Assembly (NCBI GenBank): GCA_905250025.1
Contig: CAJNOJ010000034.1
Span: forward strand, 310,001-374,000
Length of the DNA stretch: 64,000 nt
Direction: 5' to 3'
From: Adineta ricciae
Taxonomy: Eukaryota; Rotifera; Eurotatoria; Adinetida; Adinetidae
This document shows, in pieces, positions 11,914-23,059 of the stretch. Made by a program: the position numbers and the translations under genes. A model generated the notes under the pieces. That model had not been told where the DNA came from. It worked only from the letters and a program-made list of their open reading frames with translations, and did no database searches. Position 1 is the first letter of the stretch, and each line of letters starts with the position of its first letter.

Positions 11914-13994
11914 ATGTCTTGTACAACGAATGTGCACTACACTGATGCCGATGGGAATAAACGTACAAAGATAAACAACACATTCGGTACTGGAACCTCA
12001 TTGTCCAATGTTGCTCAATGGATTCTACAATGGTTGAAAGGTACTTATGCGTTTGACATTCAAATTTGGAGCCCAAATAGCAGTCAATGGCTTGATTTCG
12101 ACGATGATTATATAAACCAGCAGGGTCCGTATGGCAAGCAGCCAGAAGTTCATCTAAACGTTCTTCGCACCAGTGGTAAAATCTTTCAGGAGGATCGTTT
12201 CTTGTAAATAACGTTTCTTTTACAGATGGTCGATTTCGAAATTCAGCACTAGCTACTCGAAAATATCAGGCTCCATCGTCGTTATTAGTCAATTATACCA
12301 ATCCAACTATTAGTTTTATTCGAGATATTCATGCCGAGCAGCGAGATGAAGACCATGATAAGAAGTCAACAATCAAAAGTGACACTGGACGCAATCCTAT
12401 TTTTATTAAAGTCCAAGTAAAAGCGTATACTTTGTTTTTATATCAAAAAGTTATATTTTATGTATAGATCATGTGTCAAGCTAGCAATACAGCAAGTCCT
12501 TCGGTATTTAATATATTGGTCTTTCTCGTGTGGGAAGTCTGTGATAAAGGCGTTCGTACCTTATATTATCATCCATATCGGAAACTAGTTAACGACTTAA
12601 CCGATGAGGCTTATGTTACTATTGTTCCAACAACGGATATGTTTGGACAAGGAGTTGCGTAAGAAAAATTTAAGTATTGTTTTTTTTCTTATTACTTCGC
12701 GTCTTTGTCTGCAGTCTCGACGTGTTAACAAAAGGAATTCCTGGGTCAAAAACAGGTGGTAAAGACCAAGAGAAGCATCTCTTTTGCCATTTGGAAAATA
12801 GACTCCATCAAGAAACAACTTATGAAACAAGTCGCTTGGCATGTTTACTGGCAGTCAATGGAGATCCTTTGTGGCGTACACTCGCACTTTCAAAGCCTAC
12901 GATTTTCGCAAGTAAACACAAAAGATTCTTATTTTCTTGTATGGCACGTTTTTCTTTCAGAGTCGTATTACACGGTTGAAGAAAGAAATGTGCTTGATTG
13001 TGATGGACAAGTTGTAGAAACAGTACGGGTTCAAATATTTAAACGAAAAAGGAATCTGAATCAATGTGGTAAGATTTATTCAATAGTATCATTGAGAATG
13101 AGAAGTATCTATTTCGCTTCTAGACACAGTGCCACAGTGTCCTGATTCAGTAACAAATCGAAAAGTAAGCAAGAAACAAGCAGATAATAATTCAACTATC
13201 AATTCGCTGATTCATGCTGGTGAAAGTAGTCCTTGCTCTACTGGAGATGCTACCATTCAAGGTCTACCCGTTACTAGGGTTGTTTCTGCGACTACTCAGG
13301 TCAGTTTCTGCTTCAATTAGATAGCTATCGCTGACTGTAGAATGATGATTTAGAATTTAAACGATCAATATCAAACTGTTCGTGATATTAACCAACCACC
13401 TGAACAGCTGTCACCCCATTCGGTAGCTGAATGTAAGCGAGCCGTTGAAGAAAGTAAATGTCATACTAAACCATTTATTCTTGATGGAATAGATTTGTGT
13501 GAGCTCGAAAGTAAGCAAAATACCAATGCACCAAAAGCCGTAGCACCGAACGATGATGTTGATCAAGATGTTTCTCCAAACTCACCATACATTACGGTAA
13601 GTAGAATAACATGCCTTTTCCCATGACAAGCTTCAACCCGATTAGGTTACTGTGAGATTCTATCATGAATTGGTTATTTGTATGTCTTCAAACTGTTTAG
13701 ATAAAGCAAAGGGAAATGCGATCTTTCGTATTCTTGAAGTAAATTTCTTATTAATTTTTGTTTTTTTGCTAGCCCGCAAGTGGATATATACCTCAATTCC
13801 ATATGGAAACTAATACAAGTCAATCTGATATTAGCAATAATCGAACAGTATCACAAATGGCATCCATTGCTGAGATCAACGATAGAGCTTTAATCACACC
13901 TCAAGAACAGTTCTTCAATGGCATTTCGCTCAACGAAAAAAAAACAAATGTTAATGCACCCGACAATTTTGAAGAACTCCTCAGTTGGTTATAG
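11914..13994 (+). CDS. uncharacterised eight-exon protein
   Basis: Eight exons join in frame: 11914-12175, 12226-12416, 12468-12658, 12715-12911, 12961-13068, 13124-13299, 13354-13596 and 13773-13994, giving 529 residues. I do not recognise the family. The N-terminal 90 residues look like a small globular unit (FGTGTSLSNVAQWILQWL). The middle (about residues 150-330) is the best-conserved-looking part, with a hydrophobic strand SVFNILVFLVWEVCDKG, TDMFGQGVALDVLTKG, and a basic segment RVQIFKRKRN that could be a nuclear localisation signal. The C-terminal 180 residues are polar, Ser/Asn/Gln-rich and probably disordered. There is no signal peptide or convincing transmembrane helix. A poly(A) signal AATAAA lies at 14043. 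Exon joins are consistent in phase throughout, which makes the gene model good although the product is unknown. Confidence 0.7.
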
Positions 13995-15057
13995 ACGTCG
14001 TCCAAACAAATTGACTTTTTAGTGTGACTTTGCTTTCCAAGCAATAAAGAAACTCCTTCTCTAATCATTCTAAATAGAATCAACAAAATAAAATATCTCA
14101 TGTCGAGTTTTCTTTCAGTACTTTCTTCTACTCCAGAGAATGTTCAATACAAATTTGTGCTTTTATCGATCAGTTTCGAACCTGTTCAGTAGATTTTTGT
14201 TAAAATAAAAGTAATATTGTGCACAAAGTAAAAATGATGTCAGCAGCTGATATCCTTGTTCTAAAGAAAGATTGCAATTGATTTTGATATTTTCCAGCAA
14301 CCGCATTATTTGAATTACAATTTTTAAAGCACATGTGTGTGAAAGTCAGGACTCGGTTTTTTTCATTGGAAACGCTTTTTTTCTTATTAGATTCTCTTTC
14401 TGGTTTATGGAATCGTATCTGCTATTCCGAATCTTACTACAGAAAAGCCACTGCGGCGAATTATCTGCTGTGCACTCGTGTTTCACGGAATAAAAGAACT
14501 ATATGCGACGACTGAAATTATGTGAGTTTAACCGTTTTTTGTTTACCAGTGGAAATCAAATCTACATATATGTAAAGAAGCATCTGTTTAGAATGAATAA
14601 TCGTGTAATGAATCAATTGATGCACAAAGGCCAGCTGATGCATGACAAAGAAAAGTAAAAGAACTGTAATAGCAAACACAAGAGAGTAATTCTCGTAAAA
14701 GAAAGCGAGACAGACAAAAAGATTTCGTTGAAAGTAGTTTTTCTCATCATCCGAAGTTTTCACGACGTCTTCTGAAGTAAAAAAGAACTTTTTTTGTGAC
14801 AGAAAGCAAATATGCACCAATAGTCAAAAGATTTCTCGCTTGTTCAAAGTCGAATTAGAAGGTAGGTCGTTGTTTTTTTCTGTTGTTGTGAAATGACGCG
14901 ATGATTTTCAATCTTCTGCACAAATCAAGTGAATATTCATGATATACAAGACGTATCAATATTTATGAGAAGTGTATTCATGCATTCACTATTTTCTTTT
15001 TCTCTCATAGAACAGTAGGCGAAATATAACTGTTCTATTCTATCATCGTAGAAAATA
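13995..15057. other. intergenic
   Basis: Holds the 3' flank and poly(A) site of the preceding gene. Nothing else supported on either strand. Confidence 0.4.
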
Positions 15058-16158
15058 ATGTTGAATACAAATGAAAGCAATTCTACTACATCCTTGCAGT
15101 CATACCTACGCTCGAAACCGTTAATGCTGTCTCGATCTGAATCAACTCGAGATCGTCGCAATGCTTTACCGGATACATCATCGATATCCCACAACGCGAA
15201 TACTTTCCATCAAACGCAATATTGTCAACAGCTAGCCAATCGAGTTCGAGAACTTGAAGATGAACTTATACCTGATTATTCTCATTCGAGATTGCCTTCA
15301 ATTCACTCGTCATATTCAGCATTGACACCGTGCTCGAGCATTGGTACCAGTGGTATCTCAACGTATGGACGACCACATAATTTTCCCATTAATTTGGTAT
15401 CACCAAATACATTAGTGCCGACGGAACGGTATGGTTTATCTCCGAAAATTTTTGAACGTGCTCACGCGATTCCTGAACGGTTTGTGTAGAGAATTAGATT
15501 GAATAAATTCAAATCTTTGCTTTTATGTAGATTTTGGATCGATTGGCAACAGAAACAAATGCAACAACGAATCGATGAACTTGAATCAATCAAAAACAAA
15601 TCAGTTAATCTAAATGAATCTGATGCATCGATAATTGATCGTCGGAAAAGTCTGATATTACTACACAATACACAGCGTGGCATCAACCTTCCTCAATCAC
15701 GAAGTTTTAACACGACAATGTCATCGAGTGTCGACACTGAAACGTCGTCATCAAGTGCAGCTGATGATCAAAGTTTATTTCAATTTCATAGACGATCATT
15801 AGACAGAGTTAATACAAATACATCGTTGTCAAAAGAATTACCGACTTCTAACTCCTCTGGACGAAAGTTGCAATCAACACTCGATCGTTCTCACTTAACG
15901 ATACCTCTACCATTTTCTCATAATACATATTCTCCATCTGTCGTTAAACGGCCACCCGACGAAACAAACTATCTTCATCCTACTGTATCGACGTGTAGTA
16001 GCATCGAAGATGTAGCCAAAATAGATACTGAACTCAATGTCACCTTACTTTCTCATCAAAATTCCGATCAAACAAGTCCTTTGTTATATTCGAAAGCCAC
16101 GATAAATCGAACGGTTGAATTTCGATCTTCATCAGCGAAAAACGGTTCAATAGACTAA
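15058..16158 (+). CDS. uncharacterised low-complexity protein with a short coiled coil
   Basis: Two exons (15058-15479 and 15531-16158) join in phase 2 to give 349 residues. The protein is very rich in Ser, Thr and Asn and looks mostly disordered. Two heptad-like stretches, QLANRVRELEDEL (about residues 60-73) and QQKQMQQRIDELESIKNK spanning the second exon's start, could form a coiled coil. Many Arg-Arg-x-Ser and Arg-Ser type sites suggest phosphorylation. No enzyme motif, signal peptide or transmembrane helix is seen. It could be a cytoskeletal or scaffold protein, but that is a guess. It lies about 540 bases upstream of another disordered gene on the same strand. Confidence 0.6.
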
Positions 16159-16698
16159 CAACCTATTTTATTCCATTCAACTTTGGGAAGCATCTATTTT
16201 CAATCGAATCGATACCTTGAGTTTTGCTTGTTTGTACTTGTTCGAAACAACAAAACTCTTTTCTTTTATTTGAGCAAGATCTCAACCAACTCAATTACTT
16301 TCGATGAAAGAGAAATGTTATACAGGCCGTGAAGCAGTAAATTGAGCTTATTCACAATCAATAATGAAAACAATTCAAGTTAAAAGGAAATCAGAACGAG
16401 AGAGAATTAGAAAAGAGAAGAAAGAATTTTGTAAGCAACAAACGAGTAAGTAAAGTCTTGAAGTTCTTATTTCAATCGATGCGACAACTCACAGCATGGA
16501 CAATGTTTTGATTTCATTAAGTAGACGAGAGTAATGTAAAGAAAGAAAAATATGCGTTCGCGAAACATACATGAGAAGATCATCGGTAAAAACAAAAACA
16601 AGTATACAGTAGATTTCGCTATTTTACATTCTTGAAAACAAAGAAATCACTTCTTCTTCTTCTTCTTCTTGTATGTTACAGTTAAAATTCTATTTAAC
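16159..16698. other. intergenic with a TTC microsatellite
   Basis: Contains the 3' flank of one gene and 5' flank of the next. Apart from the TTC tract just before the next start, nothing is visible. Confidence 0.4.
16651..16668 (+). repeat. TTC microsatellite
   Basis: About six TTC units lie just upstream of the next start codon. They may double as the polypyrimidine tract of a splice acceptor (ATGTTACAG at 16673-16681). Confidence 0.7.
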
Positions 16699-17853
16699 AT
16701 GACCAATTTTCTACCTTCGATACCAAAGAAGAATGAAAACATCCGTGTTTTTGTTCAACGAAAGCGCTTATCGTCACGGAAATCTGTCCCAATACGATCC
16801 GATAGTTTGACACAATTAATATCAATCCTAAACAAACAGCTGGTTAAAAAGAATAAAAATCTTATTCTTGTCAATTATAAACCAGTTTTCATTCAATCAA
16901 GTGAACAGAAATCTGTGCCACCTGCTCGCCAGTCTTCGAAGGCGAGAACAGTATCGAATCCAAATCGAACTAAGCAACAATCGGAGTCTTTTCATGTCCC
17001 TGATGTCGAAGATCCATTTATGTTTATTGAAATGATGTATCAACAATTATTCACCGAAGATGGACAATTGCGAAATGAAACTCAACCAGAAGTTTTAGCT
17101 AATTGCGTCAAACAGATTGTCACACAATCAAGACGTAGTTCAATGGCATTACGAGATTCCTGTCCACGAAAATACTCCGTGGCATCGAAGACAGCATCTG
17201 TATCATCATGGACATCGCCTCATTTCATACCAAATATATTCAGTGAAGAAGAAGAAGAAGAATCACAAACGTTACGCCAAAGAAACAAAAGAATCGATCA
17301 CTCGACACGGTAAAGGTGATTTTGATATCTTCTACACATTTATTTCTTCTTCTTTGTGCTCTTAAGAAGTTCAAAACGATCAAGTATGGATCATACAGAT
17401 CATCAACATTTGCATACATTTCTCCATTCCTGTCACCAAAAGCAATCATCCTCAACAACTCAAACTCAACGAAAATTCGATCCGTTACTATCTGCGGATG
17501 ATACAGACAATGAAGATCTTGATACATTTTCTGATTTCAATTCTTCTCGCAGAACGATTCGTCCATCTCCAGCAGCTAGTTACGATGAAGATACGACTGA
17601 TTCGAAACGATTGTCATCTGGTTATCATTCATTAACGGCATCACAGCGTTCGCCAGTGTTGAAAACCGATTTCAATCTCGAACACCATTCTCAACCTGTA
17701 CAAACTGCGACAACATCTATCGTCACTATTATTCAACCAATTCGAGAATTCGTTACAAAATATCTGGATTTCATTCTTGTTAGTAAAAATATTCTCTTTA
17801 TACCTTTATTTATTTTTCTCTTACACCAACGACCGATACCTGTACGTACTTGA
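16699..17853 (+). CDS. uncharacterised protein with a C-terminal hydrophobic segment
   Basis: Two exons (16699-17309 and 17367-17853) join in phase 2 to 365 residues starting at MTNFLPSIPKK. Upstream in-frame codons exist, but a splice acceptor pattern at 16681 makes this ATG the likelier start. Residues about 105-140 (DVEDPFMFIEMMYQQLF) look like a conserved amphipathic unit; most of the rest is Ser/Arg-rich and disordered, with an acidic run of six Glu near residue 190. The last 25 residues hold one strong hydrophobic helix (ILFIPLFIFLLHQ) ending four to nine residues from the C-terminus, as in tail-anchored membrane proteins. I do not recognise a family. Tail anchoring to ER or outer mitochondrial membrane is inference. 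Confidence 0.6.
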
Positions 17854-18704
17854 AACAAATCATTCGTTCGGTCACTCTCAATCAGTCCAAGACACACTTA
17901 CTTAAAATTTGAATTAAAATGCTAATCGAATAAGTTGCTTTTGTCTCTCTCTCTCTCGTACATATTTTTATTTAATAAAACATAAAAGACGAAGGTTGCT
18001 GGTTCGAGTCTTTGCTGAATGTCGTTTTATCAGATTCCATCATGTATAATTTTACCGAATCTGAAAGAATGTGAACGACAATACCGTACAAAGGTGCGTT
18101 GATGCCAGAATACGATTCATCCTCATCAAAATAGACTTTCATCACTTTTCGGATATTTTTTTCAATCTTACCAGTGAACAATCTATGAATAATCTTTGTG
18201 CATATCTACCACATTGTTACTGATAACATGTTCACATCGGTAACGTGATCGATTATTTCGTTGAAAATATAGTCGATTCAACGGTTTAATAAAGAACTGG
18301 TCTTCTTAGATTATATCGAAGATCAAAAGTAGAAAGCAATCTGTAGTTTTTGTTGGTTGAAACATTTTTCTGTATTTATTTACAAGAAGAATGAACTTGT
18401 GTAACGAAGTTCATATTGACGACTAAAAACGTCGTGTTACTGAATATATATTAGCGATAAAAAATAGATAATCTACATAAAATATTATAAGACATGCAGG
18501 CGAATACCCATACAGATAAGAAAAAGATGTACAAATTAAAATTACAAGTCATGAAGAGAAAATATCATATATTCAGAATGTGTGAAAATGTTCTCTCTAC
18601 ATTCACATACACTTGCCCACAGCACTACCAACTTGAGATGTTCTAAACCTGCATCTAAGTCTAGAATCTCGAACTTGGTGCATTCTTCTAACTGACCATA
18701 CACT
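17854..18704. other. intergenic
   Basis: No gene supported. Contains a CT-rich tract near 17945-17958. An open minus frame at 18542-18733 overlaps the tail of the next gene out of frame and has no independent support. Confidence 0.4.
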
Positions 18705-19511
18705 TTATCTCGGAGGATAATAAGTGCGGCCACTACGTAATTTGACGGCGTCAGTTCGATCGAGATCCATCTTGAGAACTAAGGAATCGAATTTATCGGC
18801 AACTAATTCATATATACTGTTATCAGTCACGTGTCCATCGTCTCGTCGAATGTGGCGTATACGGTCGCTCATAGTCGAGCTCGTGTTTTTGATAAGATCA
18901 ACGATATATCCTGAGTATGATGCGATCTGTCGTTCCTTGCCCGAACTTGTCTGAACCAGAGCGGTGAGAAGTGAAAATTCATTTTCTTTTTCTACATGGT
19001 TCAAAAAGTACTTCATAGCCTGGCCTTTCGATCGATTAACACCACAAGTAGTAATAACCAGATTCGAGACGTCGTTAACTTCGGCACGCAAGCACTCGAT
19101 TGTTTTAGTCGAAAACGCCTTAATTTCGTTGACAGCATAAATTAGAACCTGAACTTCATGTATATGATCCACGTCGTATCCGTTCGGTAATTTTCCATTC
19201 TCCAAACTTAGATTGTTTTTTGTATATGGATCAAGATAATTTCGAAGATTGATGATCGTGCTAACATTAGTACGCGTTCTAAGCTGATTGGATGTGCATC
19301 TTAAAGCGACGTACAAATCTGCATGTTCGCCGGAATGTCGTTCGATGTGTTTAGTGCTTTTTCGAATCGGTGTGTCAGTCTTTGGTACTGCTGATAAATT
19401 TTCGCTTATCGGACTCTTGTTTTCTTGTAACTGACACGGTTCTTCACGATCAGGATTTTGAACAGTGTCTTCACTTGGAGAATCGTCTGATTTTTCTACG
19501 GAATTTGACAT
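18705..19511 (-). CDS. uncharacterised DxxHxxE-motif protein, copy 1 (complete)
   Basis: One intronless frame of 268 residues from the ATG at 19511. The first 65 residues are acidic and polar; the remainder looks folded. The most telling motif is DVDHIHEVQVL (about residues 116-126), a D-x-x-H-x-x-E arrangement such as occurs in His-metal nuclease and other metal-binding families, followed by a helical region ending in CGVNRSKGQAMKYFLNH. The C-terminus ends LRSGRTYYPPR. The family is not known to me. The 19.6-kb repeat starts at 18843 within this gene, so the last 46 codons lie outside the duplicated block. Intronless structure may mean a retro- or transposon-related origin, but I see no reverse transcriptase or transposase nearby. 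Confidence 0.6.
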   Translation of the reverse strand: MSNSVEKSDDSPSEDTVQNPDREEPCQLQENKSPISENLSAVPKTDTPIRKSTKHIERHSGEHADLYVALRCTSNQLRTRTNVSTIINLRNYLDPYTKNNLSLENGKLPNGYDVDHIHEVQVLIYAVNEIKAFSTKTIECLRAEVNDVSNLVITTCGVNRSKGQAMKYFLNHVEKENEFSLLTALVQTSSGKERQIASYSGYIVDLIKNTSSTMSDRIRHIRRDDGHVTDNSIYELVADKFDSLVLKMDLDRTDAVKLRSGRTYYPPR

Positions 19512-21160
19512 CCTCACGAGCTACAGCTGTGAGTATTTTGGAACTGAAACATAAACAAATCACAACATACGATCAAAAATGAAATGAGGATTGACATTAG
19601 AGTTCTTCAAAGAAAAAGGTAATATGTACTATGAACAGTGTCTGAGACAGTACCTTTTGACGAATAGCCAATTATTTACAACATGAACACACGTGATAGT
19701 CGTTTATAAACGAAATATAAGGGATGTAACTATTACACTAAATACAAGAACTCAAATTGCCAATAGACCTTCTATAGCTGAAAGAGATCAGTAAGGACTT
19801 TTTCACACTTTTCAGCAACAACTAACACACTATAAACAATCGTAATTGTGCGATGTTATAACATTTAAACTAATTTGTCAAATTCAGAAGAAACAGAGAA
19901 AAATGTTTATCTGTCCCAGAGCCTAGTATCTGACTTATTTTTCTTAAAATATCGCAAGAATCTATGTTTGTGTTTCACGCTAAAAGCAGATTATTACATA
20001 CCAGTTACATAATCAAAATAAACTCAGAACGGAGGAGAGATAGGAGCAAAAAAAGATGGGGACGTCGCTCAAAATTTCTATAAATTCTAATAGATTAGAA
20101 CAATATTGATGTATCATTTCCGTCGTACGAAATCTGTCATTATTGGAATGATATAAAACAGTGCGATGCGGTTTGTTCTAGTGTGTATTACTTATGAGAG
20201 AATGCGCGTGACTCATGCTTAGTGTTGTTGTATCTTCCAAGGCTCTTTTTTCTCCTCCATCAAGACCTATATCGGAGCAATAGAAAAAAAGAATCATTGA
20301 TTCTACTCGTTCTGTTCTTTTTCTATTCTCCTCTGAATGCAGGAGAATATTCACCATAAAAATGTCTTCTTTTCTCTCGTGCGTACGCGTCAGCCCCTTT
20401 CAGTTCAGTCTTTGCTCAGAACAGAACGATAAAACTTGCGTTCTTTTTCTCTTTACTACTCGCAACTACATAGAATCAACGCTCCTAATACGGTCAGCGT
20501 GTCTATACGTTGTTCGTGGTAAGAACACACACTCCAACCATCTATATGCGTTGAATAAATGTCATTCGTCGTTCGAAAACTTACGTGCATAGATGGGAGA
20601 GATGATTGAGAATCGATCTGGCTGTTAAAGCATCTGCTGCCACTAATGTTATGATGTATGTGCTCAATGATTCAATATTTTGATCGAGATTGAAGGCTGA
20701 TTGAGTTGAACCTTCGAATGTTTCACTGCTATGTACTAAATTTCGCTAGTCGGGCAAATTTAGCGAACAGCGGTATGCTACTATAGCACAAATACGATTG
20801 AATCTTTCATTCAGTAAAAAACGGTGAGCTGACTAATTTTCGAGAACAATAGTTTGAGACAAAACGAAAAGCTTCTCTTGCTGGAGTTAAAACAACTAAT
20901 TACCTCTAGCTTTGACCAGGACGAACTCGATTTTCGTATATACTTTTTATATTCTATTTGCGTAAAACTGTATTTTTTTCAGGTAATTTTAAGGTTACTC
21001 AGTCTATACTGATATGTACTTGACAGAATGTTTCGTAAAGAAATACGTTCATAATCGTTTTGGTTTTATTCATGTTGCATAAATAGTACAATACATATAT
21101 TTATTGAAAAATTTACTGAACATATCCATAATACTAATGAAACAACGAGAGTGCCAGGGA
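19512..21160. other. intergenic
   Basis: No gene I can support. An open plus frame at 20362-20592 persists in both copies but has frequent non-conservative changes and no recognisable features. The TCG-CTAG-TCG sequence at 20743-20752 marks the site where the second copy has a 133-base insertion. Confidence 0.4.
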
Positions 21161-22093
21161 TTACCAAGCAGATCTTTGAAACATAATAGGTGAGCCACTA
21201 CCGGGTGTTAGTATCGGAAGATTTCCAAATGGTTGAGAACCATTAAAAGGTATGCCACCAGCAGCTGCAAATGGTGAGCCAGCGCGTGGTGGAATAGGTG
21301 GCGGCTGCTCTAATGGAAATCCAGATGGAATAATATTTGGGAATGGTTGAACATTATTGAAGGGAATACCATTCACGGGAGCGAAAGGTGAGCCTGGTCG
21401 TGGTGGTGCAGCCTTTGGAAATGGTTGAGGATTATTGAAAATCACACCATTATTCGGTGCAAAAGGAGAACCTGGTCGCACATTGTTGTAAGGATATCCG
21501 GCTCCAGCAAATGGCGAACCACGACGACGATGTTCATCATCACTACTTGATGTTGATCGGCTACGATGGCGACGGCGCGATGACGATCGGTGACGTGATG
21601 AAGATCGATGACGATACGATTCACCTGGGAGAGGTCGACCATAAGCACCACTACCAAAATGATTTCCTTCGCCACCTATAAATGGTGATTGCCGTCCAGA
21701 TGGAAATGGCATTGATGGATTAACAAAACCATTGCCTGGCATGATTGGCGGATTAGCAAAACCATTGCCTGGCATGATTGGCGGATTAGCAAAACCGTTG
21801 CCGGGCATTATCGGTCCATTGAAACCAGAGGCAAATTGGCCACCCATCGGCATTCCTCCAAAATTGGCAGGTGGAAAAGGCATTCCACCAGCAGGCAATA
21901 TGTTACCTCCTTGAATTGGAACGTTACTACCAAATAAAGCACCCGCATTGCCAAATTGTCCCAAGCCTGGCTGAACAAAAGGCGATTGAAAAGAAGCTGG
22001 TAAGCCATTTCCAAAAGGATTTCCGCCGAATTGATTCCTGCAATGGAAGGAGATATTAGGAGAAACTCTGAGAACTGAAATATAAACTTACAT
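21161..22093 (-). CDS. PF-repeat, SR-rich protein with a start codon split by an intron, copy 1
   Basis: The coding exon 21161-22037 is open from its splice acceptor to the stop. It begins G AAT CAA, and the exon upstream ends AT at 22092-22093 before a GTAAG donor. Joining gives ATG AAT CAA, so the 54-base intron 22038-22091 splits the start codon in phase 2. The product (292 residues) is low in complexity: an N-terminal Gly/Pro/Phe/Asn region with an 11-residue repeat PIMPGNGFANP, then an Arg-Ser tract (SYRHRSSSRHRSSSRRRHRS), then repeated RPGSPFAPNNG-type units to the end (MFQRSAW). SR tracts occur in splicing factors and RNA-granule proteins; a nuclear RNA-related role is inference. No signal peptide or membrane helix. 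Confidence 0.65.
21725..21815 (-). repeat. 33-bp coding minisatellite, three units
   Basis: Two units of 33 bases appear identical and a third is diverged, encoding PIMPGNGFANP-type repeats. The second copy of the gene has one unit fewer. Confidence 0.85.
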
Positions 22094-23059
22094 GCTTGTA
22101 CTGTATTAGCGAAAGAAAAGGTAAAATATATGTGTTGACAATTCACATAAAATGAAATGTTTATATACTAACAACATGGTTCTTTCGAGATGAATCACGT
22201 AATAGACAAGGTGAAATCAATGATGCATAACTGCAATGTGATTAAAGATGAATAAGGTCGGTAATTATTATATGAGTAATCAAAGCGTGGGCATATTTTT
22301 AGTAGCCACTGTCTATTTTGTTCATTTCATTCAAGTTATTTCTGAGTAATCAATATAACTGAAAACAAATATGCGCACGTGATGCATTGTCAATGAATAT
22401 GTGCTGATTCACACAAAAGTAATATCAAGAAAAGTTTATTGACGTCGTTTTCTGAGACATGTTCAAATATGAACGTCGAGAAGATAGAATTTGATTTGAA
22501 CTATGTCAGATCTAACGATAGAAAGCGTACAGTTGAAAGCATTTTTCTCAATGAGCAACATCAATATTTCCATTAGTAGTTCGTACGTGCAGAAACAAAT
22601 AAAACTATCGTAGTTAAATTACATCGGCGTGTGATGTGGCAAAATTTTGGTGGCAAATTTGCTCCTTTTTTTTTCTTTCTGTTCTGTTGTCCTCCAGCCC
22701 TGCTTTCTGTTGTTGTTGTCAAAGACGGGGCAACTTTATCTACCGACGAAGCTACGTTCTTCAACTCTGACACTGAGTCAGAGTCATGCGCCTCGATGTG
22801 CCTCTACATCGAATAATTTATGTATATTTTTGACGTCTGAGGCTGGTTACAAACATGCAAATACTCGCGTAATTTTATCGAAAAAATGGGAAAAAAATCG
22901 ATCAATCTCTTATCTGTATCGTTTGATAGCATATATTTTAAACGGCAATCAACACAGCAACCTTCACTTTGTTAAATATAACACAAACTATTTTATGTCA
23001 TTTATTTGTTTTTTTGAGGGTGAAACTACGTATATTTTCTTTCAGATTTCGTGTTCGAC
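22094..23059. other. divergent promoter region between the PF-repeat and NYN genes
   Basis: 966 bases between two genes transcribed away from each other. A splice acceptor (TTTCTTTCAG ending at 23045) just before the NYN start indicates an untranslated upstream exon with a 5' UTR intron, not otherwise placed. Confidence 0.5.

Noticed and set aside
17990-18020. GGTTCGAGTC, resembling a tRNA T-arm
   Set aside because: The bases around it do not pair as a T-stem, and no acceptor or anticodon arm can be drawn.
20362-20592. 76-residue plus-strand ORF present in both copies
   Set aside because: Changes include G/D and H/L with no conserved features; composition looks like chance open frame in AT-rich DNA.
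22782-22812. Small palindrome CGATGT...ACATCG upstream of the NYN gene
   Set aside because: The second copy does not keep the pairing, so it is probably chance.
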